64,000 bases of DNA from the NCBI RefSeq assembly GCF_002954265.1, contig NZ_PPSL01000008.1, positions 62,001 to 126,000 of the forward strand. The letters run 5' to 3'. Below are positions 8,152 to 17,420 of the stretch, piece after piece. Both the position numbers and the translations under genes were made by a program. Within the stretch, counting starts at the first letter, position 1; the number at the start of each line of letters is the position of its first letter. The notes beneath the pieces were generated by a model. That model was not told where the DNA came from. It worked only from the letters and a program-made list of their open reading frames with translations, and ran no database searches. Origin of the DNA: Flavipsychrobacter stenotrophus (GTDB lineage: Bacteria > Bacteroidota > Bacteroidia > Chitinophagales > Chitinophagaceae).

Positions 8152-9108
8152 ATGACCATAATACAATTAGAATACGCTATTGCACTCGCTACTTACAAGA
8201 GTTTCGTTTCGGCGGCAGAAAAATCTTTTGTAACACAGCCCACGCTCAGCCTGCAGATACAAAAACTGGAGGAAGAACTGGGGGTTAAAATATTTGATCG
8301 CAGCAAGCATCCTATTGACATAACGGCAATGGGTAAGGTGATCATCGATCAGATTCGTAAAACACTCGAAGAGTTTGAACGTATTCACGAACTGATACAA
8401 CAGCAGCAAAATGTTATTTCGGGCACCTTCAAATTGGCTGTAATTCCTACAATTGCACCTAGCATACTGCCTACATTGCTGGAACATTATGCTATCAATT
8501 TCCCCGATATCAGGCTCGATGTAACTGAAATGGAAACTAACCGCATCATCACAGCGCTTCGCAATAACGAAATAGATGCCGGTTTGTTGAGCACGCCATT
8601 AGAGCAGAAAGATATCAAGGAATATCCATTGTATTATGAGCCATTTGTTGCCTACCTCCGCAGTGATGATAAGTTGCTGAAGAAGCGCATGATCGAGCCT
8701 TCGGATGTAGAGTTGGAGCGCATCTGGATGTTGAACGAGGGCCATTGTATGCGCAATCAGATCATTGATCTGTGCAGCGACCAAGTGCAGCGCCTGCAGG
8801 CCAAGAGGCCATTTCGCTATGAGAGCAGCAATGTGGAAACACTGCGCCGCATGGTAGATAAGAATGGCGGATTAACTATTCTCCCTGAAATGGCTACAAC
8901 AGAATTTGACGAAGACAGGATAGAAAATGTACGCTACTTCGTAGAGCCTGAACCGGTACGCGAAATTAGCCTCGTAACAAATGATCATTTTGTTCATTTC
9001 TCCATACTCCAGTCTATGATGGATGAAATTCTGAAGCTGGTACCTGAAAAAATGAGGGTGCAGAAGAAGAACAGAAAAGTACTTCGTATACAGAGCGCAA
9101 GGTTGTAA
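8152..9108 (+). CDS. oxyR: Hydrogen peroxide-inducible LysR-type activator OxyR
   Basis: OxyR senses peroxide through a reversible disulfide and activates catalase and peroxiredoxin genes. The 318 residues have an N-terminal winged helix (about 1-60, with SFVSAAEKSFVTQPTLSLQI) and a LysR substrate-binding domain. The diagnostic motif GHCMRNQIIDLC places cysteines at 199 and 208, the same numbers as the redox pair of E. coli OxyR, which makes the call firm. The C-terminal tail is basic. It stands alone between the M28 peptidase and the phosphate uptake pair and ends in a strong terminator. MsrA, a likely functional relative, is 12 kb away. Confidence 0.92.
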   Translation: MTIIQLEYAIALATYKSFVSAAEKSFVTQPTLSLQIQKLEEELGVKIFDRSKHPIDITAMGKVIIDQIRKTLEEFERIHELIQQQQNVISGTFKLAVIPTIAPSILPTLLEHYAINFPDIRLDVTEMETNRIITALRNNEIDAGLLSTPLEQKDIKEYPLYYEPFVAYLRSDDKLLKKRMIEPSDVELERIWMLNEGHCMRNQIIDLCSDQVQRLQAKRPFRYESSNVETLRRMVDKNGGLTILPEMATTEFDEDRIENVRYFVEPEPVREISLVTNDHFVHFSILQSMMDEILKLVPEKMRVQKKNRKVLRIQSARL

Positions 9109-9126
9109 ATATCTATTTTTATATAA

Positions 9127-9162
9127 GAGCGGGGTGTTGAAAGCAATTTCAACACCCCGCTC
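9127..9162 (+). terminator. Strong terminator after oxyR
   Basis: Perfect 16-bp stem, arms at 9127-9142 (GAGCGGGGTGTTGAAA) and 9147-9162, with the tetraloop GCAA. It lies 18 bases past the oxyR stop. Confidence 0.85.
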
Positions 9163-9324
9163 CTTTAGAGCTAAATTGGTTAATTGTATATAAAACAGTT
9201 CATAAATTGTGCACTGTGGTGCCCTATAAACCATCTAAGAATCAATTGTTTTGGCCGAAATTCAGGTCAATGTTACCAAATCATTAAGACTGGGTAATGG
9301 CTTTTAAAGCCGGGATAATGGGGA

Positions 9325-9332
9325 TAGTTTTG
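9325..9332 (+). promoter_or_regulatory. Probable -7 box of the DUF47-pit operon
   Basis: TAGTTTTG matches TAnnTTTG exactly, 28 bases before the start codon at 9361. The -33 region (TTTTA near 9302-9306) is only a partial match. Confidence 0.5.
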
Positions 9333-9360
9333 CAGTGTATATCAAATTTTGGTTTGAATT

Positions 9361-10008
9361 ATGTCACTCGGTTCGATTTTAAAGATTTTCCTTCCTAAAG
9401 ACAAGGTATTTTACAATTTGTTTGAGCAGGTAGCTGTTAACCTTGTGCAGATGAGCGACATGTTCAGTGCGGCAATGAAAGAGACAGATCTCTCGAAAAG
9501 AGACGCTATCCTGAGAAAGCTGGAAGAAATGGAGCATAAGAATGATGATGTTACCCATGAAATATTCATCCAGTTGGGCCAAAATTTCATTACACCTCTT
9601 GATCGGGAAGACATCCATTACCTGGCTACTTCGCTTGATGATATTGCAGATTATATGTGGGGCGCAGGTAAGCGGGTAGTGAACTACCAGATCAACGATA
9701 CAAATGGGGCTTTAGCCGGCTTTGCCGACATTATTGCGAAATCAGTACATGCAATTAATGTAGCAGTATTTGCTTTGAGAGAGATGAAAGATCTTTCCGG
9801 CATTACAAAATCCTGCGTTGCCATCAATAGTCTCGAAAATGATGCCGACGATCTGCTGGACGCTACTTTGCTTAAATTGTTTTCTTCTCAGATATCAGCT
9901 GTTGAGCTGATCAAGCAAAAGGATATTTTCCAGATGCTCGAAATTGTTACTGACAAGTGTGAAGATGCAGCTAATGTAATAGAGTCCATCATTATTAAAT
10001 ATTCATAA
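9361..10008 (+). CDS. DUF47 (PhoU-like) Pit accessory protein
   Basis: A 215-residue all-helical protein of the DUF47/PhoU-like family, cytoplasmic. The E/D-rich repeats EEMEHKNDDVTHEI, TPLDREDIHYLATSLDDIADYMW and NSLENDADDLLDATL are the family metal-binding helices. DUF47 genes regularly precede Pit phosphate transporters and are thought to modulate their activity or respond to phosphate. Here the stop is 7 bases before the pit start, so the two are co-translated from one operon. The promoter is probably at 9325-9332. Confidence 0.9.
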   Translation: MSLGSILKIFLPKDKVFYNLFEQVAVNLVQMSDMFSAAMKETDLSKRDAILRKLEEMEHKNDDVTHEIFIQLGQNFITPLDREDIHYLATSLDDIADYMWGAGKRVVNYQINDTNGALAGFADIIAKSVHAINVAVFALREMKDLSGITKSCVAINSLENDADDLLDATLLKLFSSQISAVELIKQKDIFQMLEIVTDKCEDAANVIESIIIKYS

Positions 10009-10015
10009 GGCGCTT

Positions 10016-11215
10016 ATGTCAGTATTACTGATCGTTATTATTATACTTGCACTAGGGTTTGACTACATCAATGGGTTTCATGATGCGGCTAATTCTATTG
10101 CAACTATTGTTTCTACAAAGGTGCTTACTCCATTACAGGCAGTAATATGGGCAGCTATTTTCAACTTCGTGGCCTTCTTCATTTTTAAAGATCATGGTGT
10201 TGCCAATACCATTGCTAAAACGGTGCAGGACAGTGCAATTACATTGCCGGTTATTATGTCGGGCCTCATTGCAGCTATCATCTGGAATCTGATCACCTGG
10301 TGGTTCGGAATTCCTTCCAGTTCTTCGCACACATTGATAGGTGGTTTTGCAGGCGCGGCCATTGCCCATGCCGGTTTTGGAGCAGTTAATTCCGAGCCAA
10401 TTATCAAAACTGTAAGTTTTATCTTTCTCGCGCCTTTCATAGGTATGATCATGGCCTTCATCATTTCGCTTTGGTTCATTTATTCATTCAGAAAAGGACC
10501 GTGGCCAAAGATAGTTTCACTGGTCATCATGACTTTGTTGTCGGTGTTTTTGTATTATACAATAGATACAGACCCAACCAAACTCAAAAATCTGTACGAA
10601 AGCCATATTTTGAATGTGATATTGGAGGGTAAAAATTTAAAGTGGATTCTCCTTGCTACTGTGTTGTTTGCCATCTGCATATTCACTATGATATTAGGAT
10701 CGTTAAATACAGCAAAAGCCAATGTCTATCTTAAGAAATTCCAGCTTATATCATCTGCAATTTTCAGTATAGGACATGGTGGTAATGATGCTCAGAAAGT
10801 TATGGGTATTATTTCCGCAGCTTTATTGTGTGATCACATGATTCCTAGCCTTTCTGCAATGCCTGTATGGGTGCCTCTGGCTTGCTATACTGCAATCTCT
10901 GTAGGTACTTTGAGTGGCGGTATGAAGATCATTAAGACCATGGGAACGCGTATTACCAAGGTTACGCCATTCGAAGGCGTTGCTGCGGAAACGGCCGGCG
11001 CTATTACTTTGTTTCTTACAGAAAACCTCAAGATTCCCGTCAGTACCACGCATACCATCACCGGTGCTATCATAGGTGTTGGAGCTACTAAACGACTATC
11101 GGCAGTACGTTGGGGACTTACTATCAACTTAATGTGGGCATGGATAATTACTATTCCTATCAGTGCCCTGATGGCTGCGATCATCTTTGCTATTGTTAAT
11201 TTGTTTGTAAAGTAA
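10016..11215 (+). CDS. pit: PiT-family inorganic phosphate transporter
   Basis: A 399-residue inner-membrane carrier that takes up phosphate (or a metal-phosphate complex) with protons or Na+. It has about ten membrane segments. The two inverted family signatures are GFHDAANSIATIVSTKVLTP near the N-terminus and GHGGNDAQKVMGI in the second half, each followed by a PSSSSHTLIGG or PVSTTHTITGA motif. The length agrees with short bacterial Pit proteins. It is the second gene of the DUF47-pit operon and is followed by a terminator at 11236. Confidence 0.95.
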   Translation: MSVLLIVIIILALGFDYINGFHDAANSIATIVSTKVLTPLQAVIWAAIFNFVAFFIFKDHGVANTIAKTVQDSAITLPVIMSGLIAAIIWNLITWWFGIPSSSSHTLIGGFAGAAIAHAGFGAVNSEPIIKTVSFIFLAPFIGMIMAFIISLWFIYSFRKGPWPKIVSLVIMTLLSVFLYYTIDTDPTKLKNLYESHILNVILEGKNLKWILLATVLFAICIFTMILGSLNTAKANVYLKKFQLISSAIFSIGHGGNDAQKVMGIISAALLCDHMIPSLSAMPVWVPLACYTAISVGTLSGGMKIIKTMGTRITKVTPFEGVAAETAGAITLFLTENLKIPVSTTHTITGAIIGVGATKRLSAVRWGLTINLMWAWIITIPISALMAAIIFAIVNLFVK

Positions 11216-11235
11216 ATATTGAACTTATACCGTAG

Positions 11236-11266
11236 TACAAAAGCCTCCCAGCGGGAGGCTTTTGTA
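11236..11266 (+). terminator. Terminator after pit
   Basis: Perfect 14-bp stem TACAAAAGCCTCCC / GGGAGGCTTTTGTA with loop AGC, starting 20 bases past the pit stop. Confidence 0.85.
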
Positions 11267-11366
11267 TTTCTGTATGACCCTTATGGAGTACTTGTAGTCC
11301 CGCACCACCTGGCCAAAGCTAATTATATCAAATAGACTTCTATTTTACACTTTTGAATACGTCAAC

Positions 11367-11442
11367 CACTCTCCTCCTTTTGAAGGAGGAGTACCCCAAC
11401 ATTTCGGCTTTTTCAGCCGAAATGTTGGGGGGAGGTGGTTAT
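11367..11442. repeat. Intergenic hairpin repeat, copy B
   Basis: The second copy of the element at 44-142. It begins CACTCTCCTCC, holds a 9-bp CTCCTCCTT/AAGGAGGAG hairpin, then a perfect 16-bp hairpin (arms 11394-11409 and 11415-11430, loop TTTTC), and ends GGAGGTGGTTAT. The large hairpin differs from copy A at five arm positions and each change is matched on the other arm. The rest of the gap 11267-11785 holds no gene. It has the tandem palindromes at 11595-11638 and a small CCTACC/GGTAGG hairpin near 11740-11757. Confidence 0.75.
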
Positions 11443-11594
11443 TACATGGGGTGTATATTTAAAGTCGAACTGGTATCATACCTAAAACTTTCTCATATGC
11501 GAAAATATTTTTTCATAACTACGAAAAAATAATACACTCCATCCTAACTGTGAGAAAACTGACACGAGTTATCCACACAAAAAAGTTTTATTGT

Positions 11595-11638
11595 GGTACG
11601 AAAAGCGTACCATCATGGTACGGAAAGTGTACCACCAT
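11595..11638. repeat. Two tandem 22-bp palindromic units upstream of the terminase-like gene
   Basis: GGTACG-AAAAG-CGTACC (11595-11611) and GGTAC-GGAAAGT-GTACC (11617-11633) form two hairpins repeated with a 22-bp period and few differences. Their position, about 150 bases before the gene at 11786, and their spacing of about two helical turns would suit a protein-binding operator. This is inference. Confidence 0.55.
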
Positions 11639-11785
11639 AGATTTTCGTTCCCTCCATTTATTCGTTGTTCGGCAACTTTACCTCCCCAAAATCGCGGCAT
11701 GTACAAATCTCATATCCCGCCACTTTTTGGTTTTGACCCTGCCTACCGGCAGGTAGGTTTTAACTTTTGACTTAACGAGAATCAC

Positions 11786-12520
11786 ATGGAAAGCAACAAC
11801 GACAAAAAACAAGCCGCACGAAACCTCTTTCTTCACTCCGACAGAACCCGTGCCGAGATCGCCGACCTCATCGACATCAACACCAAAACCCTCTACCTCT
11901 GGATAAAACACGGTCGCTGGGAAGAAATGAAAACAGCAGCACGCCAAACACCCGCATCGCTGCTACAAGATGTGTATGACCACATCGAGGCAGTCAACAA
12001 CAAAATAAAAGCCCGCGAAGACCGTTGCCCCACATACCAGGAAGTGGAAATGCTACGTAAATTATTCGCGTCTACAAAACACATTCAGAAGCTCAATATC
12101 GGCACTTACATCGAAGCATTTACCGAACTGACCTCGTTCATCAACGACCATGACAGCGAGCTAGGCAAGGCAGTAGTGACCCTAACCGACAAATACATCA
12201 AAGGTCTGGTCAGCCCGTTCCACCCCAAAGCATACAAAAATGTATGTGATGTCAAGGACAACCTCGAAGCCCTGGAACAAGAAGAAGAAAAAGACATGGC
12301 CGAACTACAGCAGGCAGAAGCGGCTCTGGCAGATCATGAAGCAAACAAAGCGGAAACCAATACAGCCATCATCATCCCGCTTACACCAAACCACGAAACC
12401 CAAACCGACAATACTATACTGCCGCAATCAACACCACATCTGCCAACCAATATAGCGGGCATCAATAAAAATTATAACACATTCAAAATCAAACATCTAT
12501 TCAAATTCCATGCCCGATGA
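11786..12520 (+). CDS. Phage terminase small-subunit-like DNA-binding protein, orphan
   Basis: A 244-residue protein. Residues 8-45 form a helix-turn-helix of the kind found at the N-terminus of phage terminase small subunits (RAEIADLIDINTKTLYLWIK). A helical middle part with KHIQKLNIGTYIEAFTELTSFI follows, then an Ala/Glu-rich coiled segment (about 155-190) and a Thr/Pro/Asn-rich tail. There is no large terminase, portal or capsid gene nearby, so it is an orphan. Codons are C-rich (AAC, ACC, CTC) unlike the neighbours, which supports transfer. A regulatory role for a domesticated phage gene is possible. The function is not established. Confidence 0.6.
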   Translation: MESNNDKKQAARNLFLHSDRTRAEIADLIDINTKTLYLWIKHGRWEEMKTAARQTPASLLQDVYDHIEAVNNKIKAREDRCPTYQEVEMLRKLFASTKHIQKLNIGTYIEAFTELTSFINDHDSELGKAVVTLTDKYIKGLVSPFHPKAYKNVCDVKDNLEALEQEEEKDMAELQQAEAALADHEANKAETNTAIIIPLTPNHETQTDNTILPQSTPHLPTNIAGINKNYNTFKIKHLFKFHAR

Positions 12521-12601
12521 AAAATCCCGACAAACAGGGCAAAAGGATAGAAACTGACATATTTGTTGATAAAAAGTGCAGTGAGAATGATCCACAATTT
12601 C

Positions 12602-13216
12602 TTACACGATCTCTCCGGGTGGCAGTGTATCGCTGAACAGTTTCCATTTCTTAGACAGGGCAGTTGCCTCATCTGTTCCTAACCTTAATTCGCCATTATA
12701 GAAACCGGCAACACTTCTTTGCCTGAATGCTTCGTACAATGTTACTGCGCAAGCCACAGAAATATTGAGTGATTGTATCATACCCACCATGGGAATGATA
12801 AAGTTACCATCGCAGTATGCAAGGCAGGCATCTGTTACCCCTTCTTTCTCATTGCCAAATACCAGCGCCATGCTCTCTGTGAGGTCAAGATCGTAAAGCG
12901 ACTTTGATTCCACCCCCAGGTGGGTAGCATATATTTTCCCATACCGTTCCTTTACCGCCTTCATGCAGGTGTCGGTATTGTCATATTCATGAACTGTAAG
13001 CCAGCCAAGGGCACTTGAACTACTCTTTTTACCAAAATGCTTATGCCTGCTCATTACCGTATTCAGCACATATATGTTCTGCACGCCCATTGCTTCGCAG
13101 GTGCGCATTACGGCAAAAACATTGTGTGGATCAGAAACATTTTCCATTACAACGGCCAGATCGGGTTGGCGACGGTTGAGTACGTGAAGTATTTTATTGG
13201 TTCTTTCAGGAGTCAT
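12602..13216 (-). CDS. trmH: tRNA (guanosine-2'-O)-methyltransferase TrmH, SPOUT family
   Basis: TrmH methylates the 2'-O of G18 in the D-loop of tRNAs using SAM. The 204 residues match E. coli TrmH over the start (MTPERTNKIL..RRQPDLAVVMENV.DPHNV), motif 1 (RTCEAMGV), motif 2 (LVFGNEKEGVT) and the trefoil-knot motif 3 (IPMVGMIQSLNISVACAVTL). I chose the ATG at 13216, whose N-terminus aligns with the family. A longer frame adds 14 unrelated residues. It stands alone on the minus strand, divergent from the NRPS gene. Confidence 0.9.
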   Translation of the reverse strand: MTPERTNKILHVLNRRQPDLAVVMENVSDPHNVFAVMRTCEAMGVQNIYVLNTVMSRHKHFGKKSSSSALGWLTVHEYDNTDTCMKAVKERYGKIYATHLGVESKSLYDLDLTESMALVFGNEKEGVTDACLAYCDGNFIIPMVGMIQSLNISVACAVTLYEAFRQRSVAGFYNGELRLGTDEATALSKKWKLFSDTLPPGEIV

Positions 13217-13469
13217 ATTGTTTGTGTGCAGGTATATTGTAGCAAAAATAAACAACACAGTTTAATTAGTGCATGTCTATTAACACATTTATCTCTACGG
13301 GTTGAAAGATATATTAGCCAAAACATGATTGTTATCATAATTCTCTGGCAGGAATTTGGATAAGATTTCAGTCGTGCAGTGGAGATATTGTTGTACTTTT
13401 CACGCTGAATGTATGGCTGCTCAATAAGTGCAGTTTTCGTTTTTTTAATTTTACCTATTAAGTTGTTGA

Positions 13470-16400
13470 ATGCCCCCTGGTATAGTACTCGGAATATCGC
13501 GCCCTGATTTTTTGCTGGAGGAAACTCTGGCAGAAGTATTCCGTATGTCTGCACAAAAACACGCATCTAAGACAGCGCTTATATTCGATGACAGGTCTGT
13601 CACTTATGGTGAGTTGGACAGGTGGAGCGATGCAATGGCTTTGTATCTGTCTGAAAAGGGCATAAAGCCGGGTGATGCGGTAGGGCTTTGGTGGCCGCGT
13701 AGTCTGGAATTGCATGTAGCGGTTCTGGGTATTGTGAAATGTGGGGCCGCTTATGTGCCACTGGATAGGGAAATGCCTGCTGAAAGAGTAGAAACGGTGC
13801 TGAATGAGGTGCAGGCGAAAGCATGTATCAGTGACGGAGCCCTGAATATCGATTGTCCTGTTTTCGGTGTTGTGGGTATGCCCGCAGCAAATACAACAAT
13901 TAGTTTGGTAGATGGTCCTGCGCCTGATAATTGGGCATATGTATTATATACATCTGGTAGTACCGGTAAACCAAAGGGTATACCGATTACCCACAGAATG
14001 ATCACTCATTTTGTGCGTGCCGAACAGAGTGTACTCAACATACGGACAACCGATAAAGTATATCAGGGATTTTCTGTGTCGTTCGACATGTGGTGCGAAG
14101 AAGTTTGGATCTCTTACTTTGTTGGTGCTACTATGTGGGTTGCCGATGCAACTACAACCAAATCTATAGATGAGCTGGATGAGGTGCTGCGCAGGCAGCA
14201 TATAACAGTACTACATACTGTGCCTAGCCTGCTGGCGGTAATGAACGATGATGTGCCGTTGGTAAGATTAGTGAATGCAGGTGGAGAAGCCTGTACCGCA
14301 CAGGTTGTGTCTCGATGGTCAGTACCGCCAAGGCAATTCTTTAATAGCTATGGTCCAACTGAAACGACCGTTACAGCAACTATTACTACATTAAAGCCGG
14401 GCGAACCAATAACTATAGGTCAACCATTACCTAACTATAATCTTGCAGTTGTTGATGAACAGCTTAACCTGTTGCCCGTAGGTGAGCGGGGCGAGCTGGT
14501 GATAACAGGCCCCGGCGTATCTCATGGATATGTGAACAGGCCCGACCTTACTATTGAAAAGTTTGTAGCCAAGCCTGAAAGTCTATCGGTGCTGCCGGGA
14601 GATTTTGTTTACAAAACGGGTGATGCTGCTATCATTAATCCCGACAGAAGCATCGATTTTCAGGGCCGACTAGATGACCAGATCAAACTGCGTGGCTATC
14701 GTATAGAGTTGGGGGAAATAGAAAATCAACTGAGTAACCTTACTGATATTACTGCCGCGGCAGTGGCGGTAAAGAAAGATATAAACGGACAGGATCACCT
14801 GGCAGGCTATGTAGTTTGTGATGATCCTGTGAATATGAATCAGCAGAGCATAAGAGATGCGTTGGCCAAAGTACTGCCGGCCTACATGGTGCCGAGTGTT
14901 ATTGTGCAGCTATCCGAAATGCCCCGTCTGCCAAGCGGTAAGATCAACCGTAAAGAACTGCCCGTCCCTGCCATGCTTATGGAAAGCTCGGTTTCAGGCG
15001 CAGACGATATTATAGATATTGATGCGCCGTTGGGCGACAGGGTAATTGCGGCGCTGAGAAAGAATTTCCCTAACAGGCAAATAGACGGATCTCTCGATTT
15101 CTTTACCGATTTGGGTGGGCATTCCTTGCTTGCGGCCTCATTTGTGTCGCGGTTGCGTAAGGAGGCTAATATTCCCCAGGCTTCGCTAAAGGATATATAT
15201 CTGAACCGTCCATTGGGTGCCCTCATTAATTACTGGGAAAGTAAAAAGGCAGAAAAGCCTAAAGAGAAAAAGGTATTTAACCAGATATCTAAAAAGCGGT
15301 TTTACATGTGCTGGGCAGCGCAGACATTGTCTCTGTTGCTGATGTACGGATTATTTGCTGTGCAGATATTTTTCCCATACCTGGGTTACTACGGCATTAA
15401 AGAGTATACGGGTAACATTGGCCTGGGTATAGCTACGGCCCTTGGAGTGTATTTCCTTATTCCACCATTCTTTGCCACGCTCAGCATATTGGTGAAGTGG
15501 CTGGTGATTGGTAAGATGAAGGAAGGCGATTATCCGTTGTGGGGTGGTTATTATTTCCGTTGGTGGTTTGTAAAGACGTTTCAGCGCCTGCTGCCATCAG
15601 AGTTTTTGAATGGCACACCACTTTATTGCAGCTTTTTACGCAGAATGGGCGTGACCGTGGCCAAAGACACGCAGCTGGCTGCCATTACCATAGGCGCAGA
15701 AGATCTGGTAAGTATTGGCAGCGACGCCAGCCTTAGTTCGCAGGTGGTGATCAACAATGCATGGGTGGAAGATGGACTGTTGAAATTGCGTAAAGTACAC
15801 ATTGGTGCTCATGCCTACATAGGGAGTAGTGCCATTATAGCGGGTGGTGCTACAGTAGAAGATTGGGGTGAACTGCAGGACCTTAGTTATCTGCAAGAGG
15901 GCAAGACAATTAAGAGCGGTGAGATATGGCAGGGTAGTCCGGCGGTATTAAAACAGACCAAGCCAATAGATGAACTTCCGCAACCCATATTTGTTTCAAA
16001 CGCACGGAGAAGGACCTATAAAGTAATATTCCTTTTACTATTGTTGCTGTTCCCTTTTGTGATCTTATTGCCTCTGCTGCCTACTGTTATTATCCTAAAT
16101 GATCTGGATAATTCTACGCCTGATTATGACTTTAGTTATATGATCGTAACACCTTCATTAGCATTGAGTTATATCATTATTTTCTCGCTGGTGACAATAG
16201 GCCTCACCCGCCTGCTGCAGCGGGGCATAAAGCCGGGCAAATATCCGATCTATAGCGGTTTCTATCTTAGGAAATGGTTTGCTGATCAGTTGATGAGCTT
16301 GTCGCTAATAGTACTTCACCCCATATATGCCACAGTATTTGTAAGTATCTGGTTCAGGGCACTTGGTGCTAAGGTGGGCAAGAATACCGAAATTTCAACA

Positions 16401-17408
16401 GCAAGTAGTGTTACACATCCACTGCTGGAAATAGGCAAGAATGCATTTGTGGCTGATGCAGTAACACTGGGTGAATCTGATGTCAGAGGTCAGCAATTGA
16501 TTCTGGAAAAGACCATTATAGGTAACAATAGCTTTGTAGGTAACAGTGCTTTGATACCGCAAGGGTATCACTTGCCGGGTAGAATGTTGATAGGGGTCCT
16601 GTCAACACCGCCTGATGCACAGCAACTGGAAGGTGCCAAGGCCAAAGACTGGTTTGGCTCACCGGCCATAGCGTTGCCTCGCAGGCAGGAAAGCCGTACA
16701 TTTCCTGCTGAGCAGACGCTTAGGCCTTCGCCTCAACGTATACTGGGTAGGACCATTGTAGAGTTTATCCGCATACTCATACCAGAAACTACGATCATCA
16801 TTTGCAGTATATTATTCATTGCCTATTCTCACGATCTGCTTGTAGAAAAGCATTGGTGGGAAATAGCCTATACATTGCCTGTCTATTATCTCTATTACAT
16901 GGGCTTGCCTGCCTTTCTGGTCACTTTTGTAATGAAGTGGGTGTTTGTGCGCAGGTTCAATGCCGAGCAGAAGCCTATGTGGACGCCAAAGGTGTGGATA
17001 AGTGAGGCTATCACATCTACTTATGAAGCATTGACAGTGCCATTTGTGCTGGATTATATGCGTGGTACCCCTTGGTTGCCCATATTGTTAAGATTAATGG
17101 GTGTGAAAATAGGCAAGCGTGTATGGATGAACACGACCGACATTACCGAATTTGACATGGTAAGTATTGGCGATGATACTGCACTTAATGAAGACTGCGG
17201 ACCACAGACCCATTTGTTTGAGGATAGAGTAATGAAGGTCGGTCCGATAAAAATAGGGCAGCGCTGCAACATTGGCGCTCGCTCTATCATACTCTATGAT
17301 AGTGAAATTGGTAACGATGTAGGTGTTGATCCACTATCGTTGGTAATGAAAGGAGAGAACCTGCAACCGGAAACAAACTGGGGAGGGAGTCCGGTTCGTT
17401 CAGCCTAA
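13470..17408 (+). CDS. Pls/PosA-family nonribosomal peptide synthetase (poly-amino-acid synthetase-like)
   Basis: A single-gene NRPS of 1312 residues, about the size of the epsilon-poly-L-lysine synthetase Pls. An adenylation domain (about 20-500) shows A3 YVLYTSGSTGKPKG (from about 157), A5 NSYGPTETT, A7 YKTGD, A8 GRLDDQIKLRGYRIELGE and A10 LPSGKINRKELP. A carrier domain follows with GGHSLL (phosphopantetheine Ser near 552). Then come three tandem blocks (from about 605, 850 and 1095), each with membrane helices followed by a hexapeptide-type beta-helix. By analogy with Pls these form peptide bonds between free amino acids in the membrane. There is no condensation or thioesterase domain. Reading against GrsA, the pocket is D-M-E-H-V-A-S-V-K. 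The acidic Glu at 239 hints at a basic amino acid (inference). Confidence 0.88.
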   Translation: MPPGIVLGISRPDFLLEETLAEVFRMSAQKHASKTALIFDDRSVTYGELDRWSDAMALYLSEKGIKPGDAVGLWWPRSLELHVAVLGIVKCGAAYVPLDREMPAERVETVLNEVQAKACISDGALNIDCPVFGVVGMPAANTTISLVDGPAPDNWAYVLYTSGSTGKPKGIPITHRMITHFVRAEQSVLNIRTTDKVYQGFSVSFDMWCEEVWISYFVGATMWVADATTTKSIDELDEVLRRQHITVLHTVPSLLAVMNDDVPLVRLVNAGGEACTAQVVSRWSVPPRQFFNSYGPTETTVTATITTLKPGEPITIGQPLPNYNLAVVDEQLNLLPVGERGELVITGPGVSHGYVNRPDLTIEKFVAKPESLSVLPGDFVYKTGDAAIINPDRSIDFQGRLDDQIKLRGYRIELGEIENQLSNLTDITAAAVAVKKDINGQDHLAGYVVCDDPVNMNQQSIRDALAKVLPAYMVPSVIVQLSEMPRLPSGKINRKELPVPAMLMESSVSGADDIIDIDAPLGDRVIAALRKNFPNRQIDGSLDFFTDLGGHSLLAASFVSRLRKEANIPQASLKDIYLNRPLGALINYWESKKAEKPKEKKVFNQISKKRFYMCWAAQTLSLLLMYGLFAVQIFFPYLGYYGIKEYTGNIGLGIATALGVYFLIPPFFATLSILVKWLVIGKMKEGDYPLWGGYYFRWWFVKTFQRLLPSEFLNGTPLYCSFLRRMGVTVAKDTQLAAITIGAEDLVSIGSDASLSSQVVINNAWVEDGLLKLRKVHIGAHAYIGSSAIIAGGATVEDWGELQDLSYLQEGKTIKSGEIWQGSPAVLKQTKPIDELPQPIFVSNARRRTYKVIFLLLLLLFPFVILLPLLPTVIILNDLDNSTPDYDFSYMIVTPSLALSYIIIFSLVTIGLTRLLQRGIKPGKYPIYSGFYLRKWFADQLMSLSLIVLHPIYATVFVSIWFRALGAKVGKNTEISTASSVTHPLLEIGKNAFVADAVTLGESDVRGQQLILEKTIIGNNSFVGNSALIPQGYHLPGRMLIGVLSTPPDAQQLEGAKAKDWFGSPAIALPRRQESRTFPAEQTLRPSPQRILGRTIVEFIRILIPETTIIICSILFIAYSHDLLVEKHWWEIAYTLPVYYLYYMGLPAFLVTFVMKWVFVRRFNAEQKPMWTPKVWISEAITSTYEALTVPFVLDYMRGTPWLPILLRLMGVKIGKRVWMNTTDITEFDMVSIGDDTALNEDCGPQTHLFEDRVMKVGPIKIGQRCNIGARSIILYDSEIGNDVGVDPLSLVMKGENLQPETNWGGSPVRSA

Positions 17409-17420
17409 AATATGAGTAAG

